Source of the DNA: Chloroflexi bacterium UBA5177
GTDB taxonomy: Bacteria > Chloroflexota > UBA5177
DNA length: 5,442 nt
Assembly: GCA_002413265.1 (NCBI GenBank)
Contig: DHWR01000157.1
Span: 27,281-32,722, forward strand
Direction of reading: 5' to 3'
Translations under genes and position numbers: made by a program
The notes under the pieces: model-generated
Told to the model about the DNA's origin: nothing
Database searches by the model: none
The model's input: only the letters and a program-made list of their open reading frames with translations
In this document: positions 5,436 to 5,442 of the stretch, piece by piece
Layout of the letters: the number at the start of each line of letters is the position of its first letter
Position numbering within the stretch: the stretch's first letter is position 1

Positions 5436-5442
5436 GATTGGC

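Noticed and set aside
1..5442. CRISPR array, IS element, tRNA or rRNA, phage or defence genes
   Set aside because: No tandem repeat-spacer pattern, transposase motif, terminal repeats or RNA gene signature was seen; the window is filled by metabolic genes with short junctions.

Overview
The window is a compact, moderately GC-rich bacterial chromosomal segment with GTG and ATG starts, short or overlapping gene junctions and clear Shine-Dalgarno sites. No single marker fixes the taxon. The gene order, the stand-alone proline dehydrogenase of about 314 residues and the SH3-type tail upstream would fit a Gemmatimonadota-like or similar non-proteobacterial lineage, but that is a weak guess.

Layout, left to right. 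(1) Positions 2-70 hold the last 22 codons of a plus-strand gene whose end looks like a bacterial SH3 domain. A GC-rich hairpin with flanking A and T tracts (86-119) follows it. (2) Positions 120-4011, minus strand, form one tight operon read right to left: a carbon-nitrogen hydrolase (nitrilase superfamily), ribD, ribE, ribBA and ribH. The junctions are a 4-nt overlap, a 5-nt gap, a 14-nt gap and a 14-nt overlap. (3) Positions 4012-4153 are a divergent intergenic region with an inverted repeat but no FMN riboswitch. (4) Positions 4154-5098, plus strand, encode a monofunctional FAD-dependent proline dehydrogenase. (5) Positions 5095-5265, minus strand, encode a 56-residue single-span membrane protein that meets the proline dehydrogenase gene tail to tail, the two stop codons sharing the palindrome CTAG. 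It has a strong SD and a near-consensus sigma-70 promoter. (6) Positions 5266-5442 are a more AT-rich regulatory region that may also fire rightward.

Together the rib genes cover riboflavin synthesis from GTP and ribulose 5-phosphate: RibBA makes both precursors, RibD should deaminate and reduce the pyrimidine, RibH makes lumazine and RibE makes riboflavin. The proline dehydrogenase next door is a flavoenzyme. Two enzymes are odd at their active sites. RibD keeps a complete deaminase, but its reductase domain is about 100 residues short and lacks the expected motifs. RibBA has Gln where the DHBP-synthase metal-ligand His is expected. The most notable points are the degenerate RibD reductase, the hydrolase gene translationally coupled to ribD, and the undescribed small membrane protein. 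I saw no phage, CRISPR, IS or defence system.
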